DNA of 64,000 bases from Piliocolobus tephrosceles. Lineage: Eukaryota; Chordata; Mammalia; Primates; Cercopithecidae. A program made the translations under genes and the position numbers. The notes under the pieces were generated by a model. The model did no database searches. It was not told the origin of the DNA and saw nothing but the letters and a program-made list of their open reading frames with translations. Location of the stretch: the NCBI RefSeq assembly GCF_002776525.5, contig NC_045438.1:159407920-159471919 (forward strand). The letters are read 5' to 3'. Of the stretch, positions 46,731 to 59,524 are shown in pieces (the first letter of the stretch is position 1; every line of letters begins with the position of its first letter).

Positions 46731-48699
46731 TAATCAGGATCTGGTAGTACCTAATTACCAGTATTAGATGGGCACACTTGTCAAGTAATAACCGATCATC
46801 CCTCCAACAGTTACTTGGTGGTTAACTACTAAAATGTAGTCAACATGGAAGTAATATCACTAAATTCTCTTCTCTTAATAACAGCACTTGTGCTTGAAGT
46901 GAATGTTTGTCATATTTGGTTTCCCAGTACATAAACTCATTCTTATTTCAGAGGGATCTCCATTGTGAGAGTCTTTGTTTAAAGGGAGCCATAACTTCCT
47001 ATACAAATGAAAGAGGGGACCAGACACTCCATCTCTCCACCCAGGCCTAAGAGTTAAGGTGCAGGCATATGGCTTAGAATAGAACAATGAGATACCACAG
47101 TGAGAGCTTTGAAACTTGAGCAAATGACATTAAGACAAAACAAGAGTCAACATCCATTAATAATAGTAGTGACATTAAGAGTTAGTGACATTAAGAGTTA
47201 GTAACATTAAGAGAATTCATGAACAAGGGTGACATGTAGTGATGAAGGTGGTGTTGCAGCTTTCAATGCTGGTGGTTACAATGCCTAGAAAGAGAATAAA
47301 GTGACAATAGTGGCATTCTAAACAGGTTATTTCTTTAGTATAATGCATTTGTTTCTACTGCCAAGCCTTCCTTAGTTTCTGCTAATTTTAGGAGTCTTCC
47401 AATTGTTTCTTTGAGCTACTATTTTCCCAAGTCCATTTCAGATTAACTTAATCATCTTCTGTTACTTACACTCAAGGGGTCACGGTTATGGAAAACAGAG
47501 AAACACATGGGAATAAGACATTGGTTGTCTGTCCTAGGTTGAGGCAAATGTCAGTCAAAGTCATATCAATATTTTGGGATAGAAATATGAAAGTTCATGA
47601 TATACATGGTTACAAAAGAGGAATTTGGAATGATTGCAAAAGAGTAGCAAGAGGAGTCTAAAAATCCAAGAAAGCAAGATCAGGTGGCTGCTCTTAACAG
47701 CACTTGCCAACTTAAAAAAAGAAAATAGCAATTTCAAGTCTCCATATTGCATGATGTAAGGCATAGAGGTCACCAAAATATCTTATAGCTCATAGCTACA
47801 TGACTGAGATTGCCAAACTAAACTGAAAGTTTGACCCTAATGGTGGCTCAATTACAATAACATTAGAATTCCCAATCTCACAATTTCTCAGTGAAAATAA
47901 AAGCGTTGATTAGGCATGAGTAAAACTCTTAGGATTGGAAAAGCATCTTGAAACCACAAACCCATGAAAAGTATTTGTCTGAATAAAGGTCTCTTTGTCC
48001 TGTGTGTGAATTCTCATTCAAGAGCGGAGCCAGTGCTAATGTCCCAGCTCTTTCAGGGGGTCCATATCTCTTACCAAACTTAAAGCCTCACAAGCTCCAA
48101 GGAGCTAGTTAAAACCCAAACTGAGTAGGAGGAATCTTACGTACAGCAAAGTATTGCTGGATTTGGTTATTCTAGAGCATTGAAAATCTGACTAGTGGGT
48201 ACTGGAATGTATTCTGAGGATGCTAAAACAAGGGAGAACAAATTTAACCCCAAATCCAACACAGCACCTGTTTGAGAGAAAGTCTGAGTATGCAAGACTG
48301 GTTCACAGTATGCAATATTATGATAGTCCACCCTAAGCATAGGCCCATTAACAAAAATGTATTGGTTGCATTTGGCAGAGAGTTTACTGTCTCTGGAAGG
48401 TAGGAATGTTGGACTAGATACACATGATTTTTTCCTGTCTTCACTCTCAAACAATGAGACATGAACCTGGGGAATGCTAGCATTTGTCAACAGCACTTTA
48501 ATGATGATTTCCTATATCCTGCAGTGCTACAATTCAGACATACATTCGTTAATTTTATTAGAGTAGGAGGATTCCAGAGTATCAGATGCAAAGTGGTCAC
48601 TGAAACAGTAATCAGAGAAGGCAGCAGCACCAGTGTGGGAAACAAGATGGTCTTATTCACAGAGGTCTTAGGAAGTAGTTAATTGATCACAGGACCTAT
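46731..48699. other. Unassigned interval, possibly partly ERV-derived
   Basis: No gene. A small triplication of a GTGACATTAAGAGTTA-type unit lies at about 47170-47210. The part after 48160 may be upstream sequence of the ERVL remnant, not shown. Confidence 0.4.
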
Positions 48700-50720
48700 A
48701 GAACAAAACAGATGAGTAGGCATCAAGGCCTGAGAATTTTAGAGCAAAGCCATGTTTGTTTCAGCAAATAACTCTTCTCTTTTTGACAAATGACACTTGC
48801 CCTGCAACTGGGTACTATTGGAGATCAATCTGGTCGTGGGATATCAAGCGACATGCAGTCTGAGTTGACTAGTAAGACTTGGACATTATATGCTCCCCCG
48901 TTCACAAATTCACATCTTCGCAGCAGCAGTGCATCATTAACTCAAAGTGATTTACGTGGAATTGGAAGTGAGCAGGTCAGGAAGGCACTAGTAATCATTC
49001 ACACTCCCAGCATATTTACTCCTTTCACAGTTCTGCCCCCTCTAAAACTACCTATGGCTTCTTGAGGAATTTTCCAGGAGAATCAAAATACTTTGTGATC
49101 ATCAGATAGACAATGCTATTGACACTAGACAGAAAGCCACGACATTTCAGTCAGTTTAGAAGTGGCCCAAGAGGATGTGGAGAAGAGAAATACATTGGTG
49201 GTTCTTCAGTGGCGGCATTTTATGAACTTCACCTGTGGAGAGATTATCTGGGGTAAGTTTCTACTTTGATTCGTTGTCAGTAAATGATGGTTTTACCAGG
49301 CATTCTAGAGCAAGATTAGATAATTTACAACAAGAATCTAAGGGTGAAACATATGTGAGAAGACCTCTCTCAGAATGAGCCCAAAGTTTGAAAACATTCA
49401 CATCTCCTATGAGTATTCACAAAAAGTCCCCTAAAATAAGGGGACTTTAAATAAACATATAAAAGATGATCTTCCCTGTGGACTTCTGTTATCTTCCCTT
49501 CCTAACCACTCTAGTGCTTTAACTTACGAACAAGGGGGCATGGTAGCATAGTTAGAGGTTAGCCGTAAACTCAAAACATCGGATTTTAATCTTGACCAAG
49601 ATGATTAGTCCATTGATTGATTTGTCCCCAGCAGCAGCAAAGCCAGAGTTCCTATTCTGATAATCATACCTCAAGGCCACCAGTCCTATGTTCAGTGCCA
49701 CATAGATTCTATTTGACACTGTTCCCTCATGAAGGGGATAATAGTTGGTCCTTGCAAGTATAAAGGCATTCTGGATTTAGATTTGTCTTCTCTGCCCATC
49801 ATTTTTCTGCAAACAACATCACCTGTGAACCTACTGAGCACCTTGCACATAATCACTGTATCCCATAAAATTAAATATCATGCAGGAATTCACTTTGCAA
49901 TTAAAGAACTCAGACAGTGGGATGATGCCCATGGAATTTAGGATCTTGAAACACAGCATCAACCAGATGCAAATGGCTTTGTAGAGTAGTGGCATCACCT
50001 ATATGACTCAGTCTCAGCTGGGAGAGAACCCCTTCTCAAGTTGGGATGCAGTCTTATAAAATGCAATATACATTCTGATGCTGTGAACAATATATGGTAC
50101 TATTTTTCCATAGGTAGAATTAAAGTCTCTGGAATCTAAGGGGTAAATGCATGAATAGTCACTTTCAGATAAATGACCCATTTACAATTTATTTTTACTC
50201 AGCTTCCTCAATTCTGGGCTCTTCCAAGTTTAGAGGTGTTCATAATAAAGGGAGAACTTCCATCTCTACAGGGCAATGATGTTACGGAATCTGAGACTGC
50301 CACATAGACAGTTTAGGCTCCTTATACCTGTGGATAAACAGGCTGTCTTCTGTTACTGATACTGACTATCTTTTTGATAATTGGGATTAGGATTTGATAG
50401 TCAGAGTTAGGATTGTTGCATACAGCAAAAAGGATTATAGAAATGGAAACCAGAGGAGCCTTTACATTGACTCATTATTCTATCATGCACAGTGGCAGAA
50501 GATAATGGACCTTTACATCCCTTTTAGGTAGGATTGCCAACATTTGGGTTTCCACACTGGGTAAGAAACCTGATCAAATGAGTTGCTAGGCAGAAGTAAA
50601 AGGAACACGGACTGGTTGTGGAGAAGGAAGGTGCTAAGTACTAACTTAATCAACTGGCTTCCTTGCTAGTTATCCATAATTTCTGGAGCCTTCATCCATA
50701 ATTTCTCTTTGTTGTGGAAA
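48700..50720 (+). mobile_element. ERVL (class III) pol remnant
   Basis: Decayed class III retroviral pol sequence in sense orientation. Around 49380-49480 a broken frame reads WAQSLKTFTSPMSIHKKS then KMIFPVD, resembling the ERVL RNase H end and the linker to integrase. At 49729-49941 a frame includes LLSTLHIITVSHKIKYHAGI and HFAIKELRQWDDAHGI, resembling the integrase core; the residue expected to be the second catalytic aspartate is not present in this copy. Downstream sequence (TTGGGATGCAGTCTTATAAA, CAATATATGGTACTATTTTT) continues in ERVL order. Many stops and frameshifts; no product. Confidence 0.7.
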
Positions 50721-51570
50721 TGCAATTTTATATATTTTAATTTTCCTTTTGGTTTCTATCTTTCTCCCCCACAGTTACCTATAGGGTGTGTTGGCTGTGG
50801 CCAACTTTAAACTTGCTCCATAGGTTGCAGAATATCTAACCAAGATCACGGCAGAATAAGGAGAGAAATGGCCCATCACCTGGAAAGCTATAATGTGGAG
50901 CCATAAAGAGATATTGATGAGAATTTGGGATGTCGCCCTTTGGGGAAAAGGAGTGAGTGTATTTAATTGCCCATGGAGTTGCATCATATTGAGAGGTATT
51001 TGTTTTATGATTATTGTGGAAGAAATATGTTATCTGGAGACTGGATAACCAAATAGGTTGACTGTAGTAGACATTGTCTGCCCAGCATAGAAACCTCCAT
51101 CCCACTGTGGGGAATTCCTCCTTGGGTGAGTCCATTCTCCGTTGCAACCTCCAGTAGCAAGGGTGCTGATGTATGATGGTGGCATCAGCTTCTAGCCATG
51201 AAGAAGGTAGTGTCTGTGGGGGCGCCATACCTGGAATATAACTGAAGGGTGGCCTCTGCTGTGTTCCCATGAGTCTGGTCTCTGCATTCCTGTCCATTTT
51301 TCCAAATCAATTTCTCCAATCATTTATTAGTTCTATAGATGACCTGATTCACCTCCATAAATTTATTTTCTGCTTTAGTTAATAAGAGTTCATGTCTGTA
51401 ACCTGCATCCTAGAATGCTCACTGAGACGTGGGCAGTGTCATCAACAGGAAAGAAATATCCAATGCTATAATTAGAAAGAAAGATGAAAGTCTTGTGTAT
51501 TTATGACTGCATAAAGAGCTAATGTTTCTTGAAGATGCTTAAAAAATGTAACCAGTTTAATTATTATAAG
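50721..51570. other. Probable ERVL 3' sequence, unassigned
   Basis: Follows the ERVL pol remnant and may be its 3' internal region or LTR, but I could not place LTR boundaries. A 153-codon minus-strand frame at 50836-51297 has no recognisable domain. Confidence 0.35.
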
Positions 51571-51935
51571 TGGATACAATGGACTGAATGTCTGTGTCTC
51601 CCCTAAACTCCTATGTTGAAATCCCATCTCCATTGTGATAGGGCTAGGGAATGGGCCTTTGGGAGGTGATTAGGTCATGAGGGTGGAGCCCTCATGTATA
51701 GGATTGGTGCCCTTATAAAAGAGGCCCCAAAGAGCTCTCTTCCCCTCTTTCTGCCATGTGAGCATACAAGAAGTCAGCAGTCTGCAACATCAAAGAAGAC
51801 CCTCACCAGAACCCAACCAGTCTGGTTCCCTGACCCCAGACTTCAGCCTCCAGAACTGTGAGGAATAAATTTCTTTTGCTTATAAAACACCCAGTTCTTG
51901 GTATGTTCTTATAGCAGCCTGAACAGACTAAGACA
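51571..51935 (+). mobile_element. MST-type LTR (ERVL-MaLR), solo
   Basis: GGGCCTTTGGGAGGTGATTA, GGTCATGAGGGTGGAGCCCT and CAGCCTCCAGAACTGTGAGG are diagnostic MaLR LTR phrases. It starts TGGATACAATGG and ends GACTAAGACA. AATAAATTT lies near 51864. The immediate flanks show no convincing 5-bp duplication. Solo copy of moderate divergence. Confidence 0.92.
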
Positions 51936-52784
51936 GAGGATACCTGTGGTATATTTTTAACAAAATCTCCTCACAACTAGATGGGATTACAGGGATGAGC
52001 CACTGACTCTGACAAGGTCTTTCTCCTCTTCTGGCACCTTGGGTGGATTATTCAGAGACAGACTCCAGGATGAAAATCTGGGTGTAGGAGGTTTATCGGA
52101 GGGTCCTCGCATGAACATTATTCAAAAGAGGATGAGGGAAGTAAAACTGAGCAGAGAGAGAAAGTGAACTGTGATGCAATTGCAGCAGAAACCTCAGAGG
52201 ATCCCACAGTCCCACCGGGGCCTCTGAACTGGAAGCAACTTCAGAATTGTCTCAAATTAAGGCAACAGAGCTGAGACTTTGTTCCTCCCAACCCCAACCC
52301 CTCCTCCGCCAGCTCACGAGCCACTAGAAGCAGACTATCCCAGGGAGAGAGTGTAAACTTGCTCAACGTAGCTTCCTTCAGCTAAGAGCAACTCCAAGAG
52401 GGGGATCTGGCTGTGAGACAGCAGCAGCCAACACTCACAGTCCTTGGAGAATGCATGTCCTTGTCTTGGAGGGGGCATCTGAATAGCACGCCACAGCATT
52501 CGCTACTCCTGGGCATATACAGCCCAACGCACTGAGGAGGAGAAGTTAGCTCTACAACTGTCTAGTCAGAGGAGTGGGCCACCTCCCTTTCCACTCCGGG
52601 GAAACTCATGTTGCTGCTTTTCCTAAGCACTGTTTTTATTGGAAGGATTCTATTCCACTGGAAAAGACTTCACGCTCTAGTGTTGGGTCTTCCAGTGAGC
52701 TTTCTTCATGTAGCTCTTTAGTGCTTCTCTTAAGCTCCCGAAGACAAAAAAACAAGGTGCCCCACACACAGTAGTGGAAGGACC
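51936..52784. other. Unassigned interval, possibly an ancient repeat
   Basis: 52040-52520 loosely resembles 27380-27840 (GTAGGAGGTTTATCGGAGGG and a GCATCTGAATAGCACG-type end). Family not identified. No gene. Confidence 0.35.
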
Positions 52785-52910
52785 TTAGAGATGGCTTAAT
52801 CTAGTTCCTTCATTTTCAGGTCCTCAGAGACATGGCCCATCTTCCCCAAGGCCACACATCTGCTTAGCATTGGAATCAGAACCATAACCCTCGTCGAGTG
52901 GTCTTTGTTC
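52785..52910 (+). mobile_element. MIR-like SINE fragment
   Basis: CTTCATTTTCAGGTCCTCAG, CCCCAAGGCCACACATCTGC and TTGGAATCAGAACC resemble the MIR or MIR3 3' half. Confidence 0.55.
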
Positions 52911-54237
52911 TCCCAGCAAGTGATGCTGTGATGCTGATGCTGTACTACATAACTCATTAAGTTCGGAAGTATGTGTCCTGGCTCCTCAATGAGACTGCAA
53001 ACGGAGCCATTTCTTAAGCTGTTTTACAGAAAAACATATAAAACAATAGGAGAACTAGTAAAAGCCCATCTCTGCTAAGATTTCATTCAACCACTGGGTA
53101 GGGTTAAACATGAATGCATTTTTCAGTTTTTTCATACTGCACACTGGTGATTTTCTGGCTATAAGTTATAACAAAGTTTATCATTCAAATGGCCCCCTAA
53201 AGTGCAAGTTGTCTTAGAGGAATAAATAGTGTCTAATATGTCTGTTTTTCTGGTAAAGGAGAGAAAAACAGAAAACTGAATAATATGAAAAAGAAACAGG
53301 AGGAAAAATTAAAAACACAAGTAGCAGTGGTTTTCGCCCCAGTGGAAAACATACATTTATTGGGAAGAATTCTCAGCAGGAACAGTGGAAATCTTACATT
53401 TTCTAGTTCAATTACAACATCAGGATCTTAGATATTGGTAAGAGGCTTGTTTCCAAGAACTCTGATGCTGAATCAATATAGTCCTAAGTGATACATTAGA
53501 AGTACTGCAGAAAATGTCCTACCGTTATTAATAAATTGTTCCATAGCCTTCAATATATTTTTTCTTATACATTTAGTCATTGTTTAAATTACTGTTTTAC
53601 TGAAATGAAATCATGAATGTTGGGGATTTAGGAAAAATAATGCTGCAATTTGTAAGCCAGCCAGCCTGGCTGTTCCGTCCACAGGTGGAACCATCAACTT
53701 ATGATACACAATGGATTCGCCCAGGAAATTCTCAGATCAGCAATTTGTTATGAAAATACACTATGCTGTCCTTTGGACTCAAATTTGAGAATACTGTTCT
53801 AAGCACATTAGTTGGATGTGTTTATATTTATTGTTTTAATGGGGTTGCATGGTGCCAGGCAACACTTTTCTCTGTTGGATACTGTTTGGCCTTTGGCAAA
53901 GGAAAGAATCTCTGCTGCTGAATACCCAGCACACAAGAAAGGGCCCCTTAGCCCTTCCCAAGTTCCTGAATCTCTTCAGATAGCAGTCATCTCCTTACTA
54001 CGAAATAAGGCTTTTCACTCCAAAATTAAAAATAAAGCCTAGAATCGAATGCCTCTGACAGAAGAGACATATTAATGAAGCGTTCATGGTATTTTTGAGG
54101 TAATATTGAGAAATGACCCTTCCTACTCTGGACTTTGAGCAGAGATAATACACGTGAGATGTTTGGACACTTCTGATGTGTACAGTAGCAGGTGCAGAAC
54201 AAAGTCCTCTTATATTAACTAAAGAATAGAATATAGT
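52911..54237. other. Unassigned interval
   Basis: About 1.3 kb with no gene or clear repeat. Confidence 0.45.
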
Positions 54238-54526
54238 GCCGGGCGTGGTAGCTCACACTCATAATCTCAACACTTTGGGAGGCTGAGGCAGGCAGATCAT
54301 GAGGTCAGGAGATCAAGATCATCCTGGCTAACATGGTGAAACCCCGTCTCTACTAAAAATACAAAAAATTAGCCAGGCATGGTGGCATGCGCCTGTAGTC
54401 TCAGCTACTCAGGAGACTGAGGTAGGAGAATCACTTGAGCCTGGGAGGCAGAGGTTGCAGTGAGCCAAGATCACACCACTGCGCTCCAGCCTGGTGAAAG
54501 AGTGAGACTCCATCTCAAAAAAAAAA
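54238..54526 (+). mobile_element. Full-length Alu (AluS-like)
   Basis: Sense dimeric Alu, GCCGGGCGTGGTAGCTCACA to a 10-A tail. No clear target duplication seen. Confidence 0.95.
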
Positions 54527-55958
54527 GGTAGATGGGCAGATCCATATTGGTTGAAGATCTGTACTTGAAAAGTGTTGGCTGATGAAAAATGTGACAAAAG
54601 CAGAGACTCAAGCGATATGTCACAGGAAATTTACACGTCAGGGCATTTAGTTAGGACTTCTGTGATAGTGTCATTTGAGAGGATCCGGAATGGGCCATTT
54701 AGCCATTATTCTCTCTTCTACGAGCCTTGCATGGAGGGATAATAGAAATTTTACCTTTTTGTCATGCAAATTTGGCGTTAAAAAGAAAAGTTAACAGGTT
54801 GGATACACAGACACAGAGCATAGTAGAGTTAATCCCATGCATAGCTTGGGGGAAGTGGGGAATATTAAAATATATTTTAGAGAATCCAGAAAGATGAACA
54901 ACATATATTTTTTCCTCTTTAGACAAGTTTGGTTTCAGCTGCTTTTGATTTCAGAGAAATGGACAAAACTAATTGAATCTCTTTTCCATCAATGCAATCA
55001 GTTTTATTTAATGTGTACACCATAGCAGAATTCCTTAGAGGTCACCTGTTCTGACCCTGGCATTTCATGGATAAATAAACTGAGGTCTAGATTTACTGAA
55101 GGTCACATATCAGCCTATGTGGGCACAGATACATTTATGATCTCATCTTACATTCATTCACACCTACAACTCCATCCAAGTTACCCAATGAGCGCTTCTT
55201 TCTACTGGGGGCCAACCTCTTGTTTCTTAGAAACAAGAAACCATAGAATATTCTGTAGGTCATTTCTATTGGAGAAATAAGTGAGAACACGAAATGTCAG
55301 CCACAGAGGATGAGAAGCAAAAGGAAACGAGCTATGAAAGAGCCCACATGGAAGGGACAATGACAACTTGCTTCTTTTGCCCCATTTGTACCTTCAGTTC
55401 CCTGCCAAGGTAATTCTCCAACTTACGTACACATCAGTAGGTTAGAACAGCATTGTTATCTCCATTTTACAGAGAGGAAGCTGTGGCATAAAGCAGCCAG
55501 AAGGTTTGCTTCTGGGAAGACGTTACTCAGGCAAAGTCGGTAGAACATAGAACTCTGAGACCAGAAGAAGTATAAATGCTTCCTTGTGCTGTAATGGGCC
55601 TAGATTTAAAAGGTTTCCTGGGAAGAGTGCTGTGATCATAAAGGGCATCACTTTCTGCCCAAAGTCCAAGAAGAGGGAAAAGTTTCTGACTACAGAAAGG
55701 AGACAAGGACTGTAATTATGCTGGAGGTAATCTGACAGAAACGTTGTTTGGGGATAAGATCCTTTGAAGAAAATTTTATGAGTGAAATCGATGCTTGCCT
55801 TTGGCTGGCTGGCAATTTATGATCACGAAAACCCAGAACTGCAACTTTTAATAATGCTAATAAATGTCAGTCTTGTCATTTCTTTTATCCTGATTTATAG
55901 TAAATTATTTCTCATCCCAATTCAATTCATTGAGCATTTGACATCCTTTGTGTTTCAG
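54527..55958. other. Unassigned interval with MIR-like traces
   Basis: No gene. MIR-like traces at 55055-55130 (AAATAAACTGAGGTCTAG) and 55455-55500 (CTCCATTTTACAGAGAGGAA). Confidence 0.4.
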
Positions 55959-56055
55959 GCCTGTTGACTATACCGGAGATTCAAAGATGCGAAGATCTCA
56001 GGAGACCTCAGGCTTTGATGAACAAGCAGTCCAGATTTTCAAAAATATGTTTCAG
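55959..56055 (+). other. Exon-like interval
   Basis: Preceded by CTTTGTGTTTCAG and followed by TTTCAG|GTTTCC. 97 nt, open as RPVDYTGDSKMRRSQET, then FDEQAVQIFKNMFQ. Peptide not recognised. Splice signals are moderate; could be chance. Confidence 0.2.
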
Positions 56056-56202
56056 GTTTCCTATAAACCCTGCATATCTAAACTTCTAAAACTGGAAACA
56101 AAGATAAAACACGGATATAGGGAAATATTCTGCATGACTGTTAGAAAAAAATAGCAATAACACCAACTAGGAATGTAAGTAACATGTCTTAAAAGCAACC
56201 TG

Positions 56203-56510
56203 GGCCGTACGCGGTGGCTCATGCCTGTAATCCCAGCTCTTTGGGAGGCTGAGGCGGGCAGATCACAACGTCGGGAAATCGAGACCATCCTGGCTAACAC
56301 AGTGAAACCCCATCTCTACTAAAAATAATAATTAAAAAAAAATTAGCCGGGCATGGTGACATGTGCCTGTAGTCCCAGCTACTCAGGAGGCTGAAGCAGG
56401 AGAATCACTTGAACCTGGTAGGAGGGGGTTACAGTGAGTTGAGATTGCGCTGCTGCACCCCAGCCTGGGCAGAAAGTAAAAGTCCATCTCAAAAAAAAAA
56501 AAAAAAAAAA
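56203..56510 (+). mobile_element. Full-length Alu (AluS-like)
   Basis: Sense Alu with a 20-A tail and an AATAATTAAAAAAAAA middle A-rich linker. Candidate duplication AAAAGCAACCTG (56191-56202) and AAAATCAAGCTG (56507-56518), 10 of 12. Confidence 0.94.
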
Positions 56511-56879
56511 TCAAGCTGAAGAGTTGGCATTGGCAATGGCAAATGAGACTTTTTCATGTGGAAAAAAAAAAGTGACTGCAGAAGAAAGCAACTTGCTGAT
56601 GAGAAAGGGTAGTGGGTCCATCTGCTTATGAGAAAGGTTTCAAGAGACAACTTCCACAGCTCCCCGGATGGCTGCAGGACCGCTGCTGCTCCTGTATTTT
56701 CAGACTAACATGTTTCCCTCTTCTGAAATATAAGCTACTTGTGCATTTATGAATTACCTTGCAATATGAGGTAAATGCACTGCTTTCGGGATGACAGGCA
56801 GAGTTTGCAAATCTCTTTTCCTTCTTGCTTAATCCCTGGATTTTACCTATACTCTGAATGCAAGTAATGCACATTAGTC
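56511..56879. other. Unassigned interval
   Basis: No gene or repeat recognised. Confidence 0.4.
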
Positions 56880-57230
56880 AATTAATAGGCTGTTAAACGA
56901 CAATAGTTCCGGGCAATTTAATTACTGTTGGTAAAATAAGAAATGAATGATTGCATGTCAGTAACCAATTCCACTTCCTTTCCTTGGAACAGATTAACTT
57001 TGAGTCATGATGGTTTCTCTGGAAAAAAAAAAAATTGATTGTTTCTGTGAACCTATTAGTTGCTGTTTCATGTATTACAGAAATTTAGGTTTTCGTGTTG
57101 TATTTCTTATCTAGGTGGGATGTGGGAAAGTTACACCAATGGTATTTATTTTCAAATATAATAACAATGTTGACTTAAATAAATTAATTACAATTGTTGA
57201 TGGAAAGGCCAAGGCAAGAGTAAGAGTCCT
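56880..57230. promoter_or_regulatory. Candidate conserved non-coding element
   Basis: Repeat-free, rich in homeodomain-like and SOX-like cores: AATTTAATTAC near 56918, then AACAATGTTGAC, AAATTAATTACAATTGTTGA near 57180. ACAATTGT is a palindromic pair of SOX-like half sites. Inference from composition only. Confidence 0.25.
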
Positions 57231-58329
57231 TTGACTTTCTGTCCATATTAGTCTTCTGCCCACGCTTGCCAATTCTAGATCATTCACACTGTTTTATCAG
57301 TTGAGTAAAAATCAAGAGAAAAAAATAGAAGAACAATAACCTTCGTTTTAGTGATTTTTTTTTTCATTTTGCACTCATTTTCCTTAGAATAAACCCCAAA
57401 ATGTTTAACAGAGTCTTTCTTGGTAATCTGGCTCCCAAGGTTTTACGTGTGTGCTTGTTTGACGTCTGTAGTCTCGACCATAGTCTAAGTCTGATGAAGG
57501 CAGTTACTTAATCACTTTGGTTCACTGTTATCTGAGGGATTTGAATAGTGCCCGAGCCAATATTAATTAATGAGTAGAAGAAAAGATAGCTAAGGACAAG
57601 ATCTCACTAGTTACTTATGACTTTAAAAGAGAGCACTGAATGCATATGAAATAGGGAAGAGTGCATTGTCTAAAAACAATATATAGGAAAAAGTGAAAAA
57701 TTCTACACTCTACTGATGAAATAAAGGATTGGACTGCATCACATAGGCTAAGATAAAGATAAATTGGACCTGAAAAAGTATGTACCATGAAAAAGCTGAG
57801 TTAGAAATAGTAAAACTGGCAATCTTGTGTCCCTACCTACCCGAAGATTAGAAAACTCATTGCTTGCATCTCTGTTGATCATCTCCGTTGATAAATGTGT
57901 TTTAGTAGCAATTAGATGTGTTAATACATACGTTTGCAGATGGTTTCTTTAGAGCAATTAAGATTTTTGAAATACAGCCTTCTTCTGCAATCCCCTGTTC
58001 TTAAATATTTATTGAAAAGCAAAGAAGATTTGTAGCTACATTTAGGAAGGATTATAGGGTTTACAGTTTACGGGGATGAAACCCCATAACATTCATTTTC
58101 AATGATTGGATCATCTTGCCCTACAATTAATTGCTTTATTGCATTGACATCTGGAGGGAGAATTTTTGGATCAAGTGCCAACAAATCCACATATCTTCCT
58201 ACCCATTTAGATATCTCTTTCAAATACAATCCATTCCCTGTAAGACCCCTATGTACTCAGTCTGCTACTGGAATACTATCTAGGAAGGCACAAGTTCACC
58301 CCTCCTGCCCACAAGTATAGACCATTGCA
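57231..58329. other. Unassigned interval
   Basis: No gene or clear repeat recognised. Confidence 0.4.
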
Positions 58330-58645
58330 AGAATCTCCTAATTGGTTTCTCTGCCTCCAGCTTCACCTTCTACCAGTGCATCCTCTATTTTAGAAAGTTG
58401 CCCTTCTAAAATGTAAAATTGATTCTTCCATTCATTGGTTCAAAGCCTTCCAGAATTTCTCAGTTGATAAATTAAAATCCAAACGGCTCCTGCTAGCAGA
58501 GATCTCGCACAGCGTCCCTCTCCAGTTTCATGCCCTGCCACCCGGAACTCTCGCCCCACATCTGGCCATTCATATTCGTGTGCATCTTGCTAGTCTGTGG
58601 CTGTGACACTCTCCACATCTTCTGAGCAAGAAGCCTTTTATTTAA
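58330..58645 (+). mobile_element. L2 LINE, left part
   Basis: CCTTCCAGAATTTCTCAGTT, AAATTAAAATCCAAACGGCT and CTCCAGTTTCATGCCCTGCC follow L2 3' order. It continues at 58880 after a MIR insertion. Confidence 0.65.
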
Positions 58646-58879
58646 CCAGGAGAGCATAGCAATGAAAAAAGAACAGACTCCAAAGCCAGATACTTGGGTT
58701 CAAATCCCAGCTCAGTTGCATAATAACAGTGTAATTTTGGAAAAGTTACTGGTTTCCTGTGTTTTCGTTATTATGACGATAGTACTGCCATTCTTACTGA
58801 ATGGGTTAACCCATATAAAACCCTCTTAGAGTAGTCCCTAGTTCACAGTGGCAGCTCAATAAAGTCAGCTACCAGTACT
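58646..58879 (-). mobile_element. MIR SINE inserted in L2
   Basis: Antisense MIR: ACTTGGGTTCAAATCCCAGC, TTTTGGAAAAGTTACTGG, and GTGGCAGCTCAATAAAGTCA at the end. L2 sequence lies on both sides. Confidence 0.8.
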
Positions 58880-59165
58880 CACCCTCCAAGTCTTGTCTCC
58901 AGCATCATCTCCCCCATAGGGTCTTCTCTGATCTCATCACCTACCCTCGCCCCACCTCAAGCAGATCTGATCACTCTGAACTCAGTTTCACCCACTGTGT
59001 TGCACAGAAATCATATATTTATAGATCCAGCTCCCCGCGCATTGTGTGACCATGGTCAGAGGTTTGCTGTGTTCACATTGGTGTTCTGAAAACCTATCCC
59101 AGCACCTAACATGGGTAACATAGAAGAAACTCAATCATTACATTTGAATAAGTGAATGAACAAAT
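58880..59165 (+). mobile_element. L2 LINE, right part
   Basis: GGGTCTTCTCTGATCTCATC, then a CCCAGCACCTAACATGGGTA terminus and GAATAAGTGAATGAAC. Same orientation as the left part. Confidence 0.65.
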
Positions 59166-59524
59166 CAAAAAGCACCAAGAAAAGTAAGCTGGAAGTGCTG
59201 AAGGGCAGGCTTTTCAAGTCCTTCTGAGTGATTAGGGCTCTTTAGTGGCACAGGCATGAAAGGGATCCAGGCTAGAGCTGATTCCGATCCCATGGCTCTT
59301 CTCCAGTGAGAGGAGTGCAGCTAAGCCTCCAACACTTGGGCTTTGTTGGCTCCTAGCTGGTGAGGGATGCAGGGTGTGGAGCATCAATCACAGGGATCCC
59401 CTTTTGGGTTCTAGTCACTGACTCCTGCCAGGAGGCATCTCTCAGTTTTCCTTTGGGTCATTTTCTGGCTGATTGAAGCTCACCTTTTCCAGGGGCCAGG
59501 CAGAGCTGCTCCTCTAACGAGGTT
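59166..59524. other. Unassigned interval
   Basis: GC-richer than its surroundings; no gene or repeat recognised. Confidence 0.4.

Noticed and set aside
50836..51297. A 153-codon minus-strand frame
   Set aside because: No domain, no start context, antisense to a decayed ERV-like region; length is within chance for such sequence.
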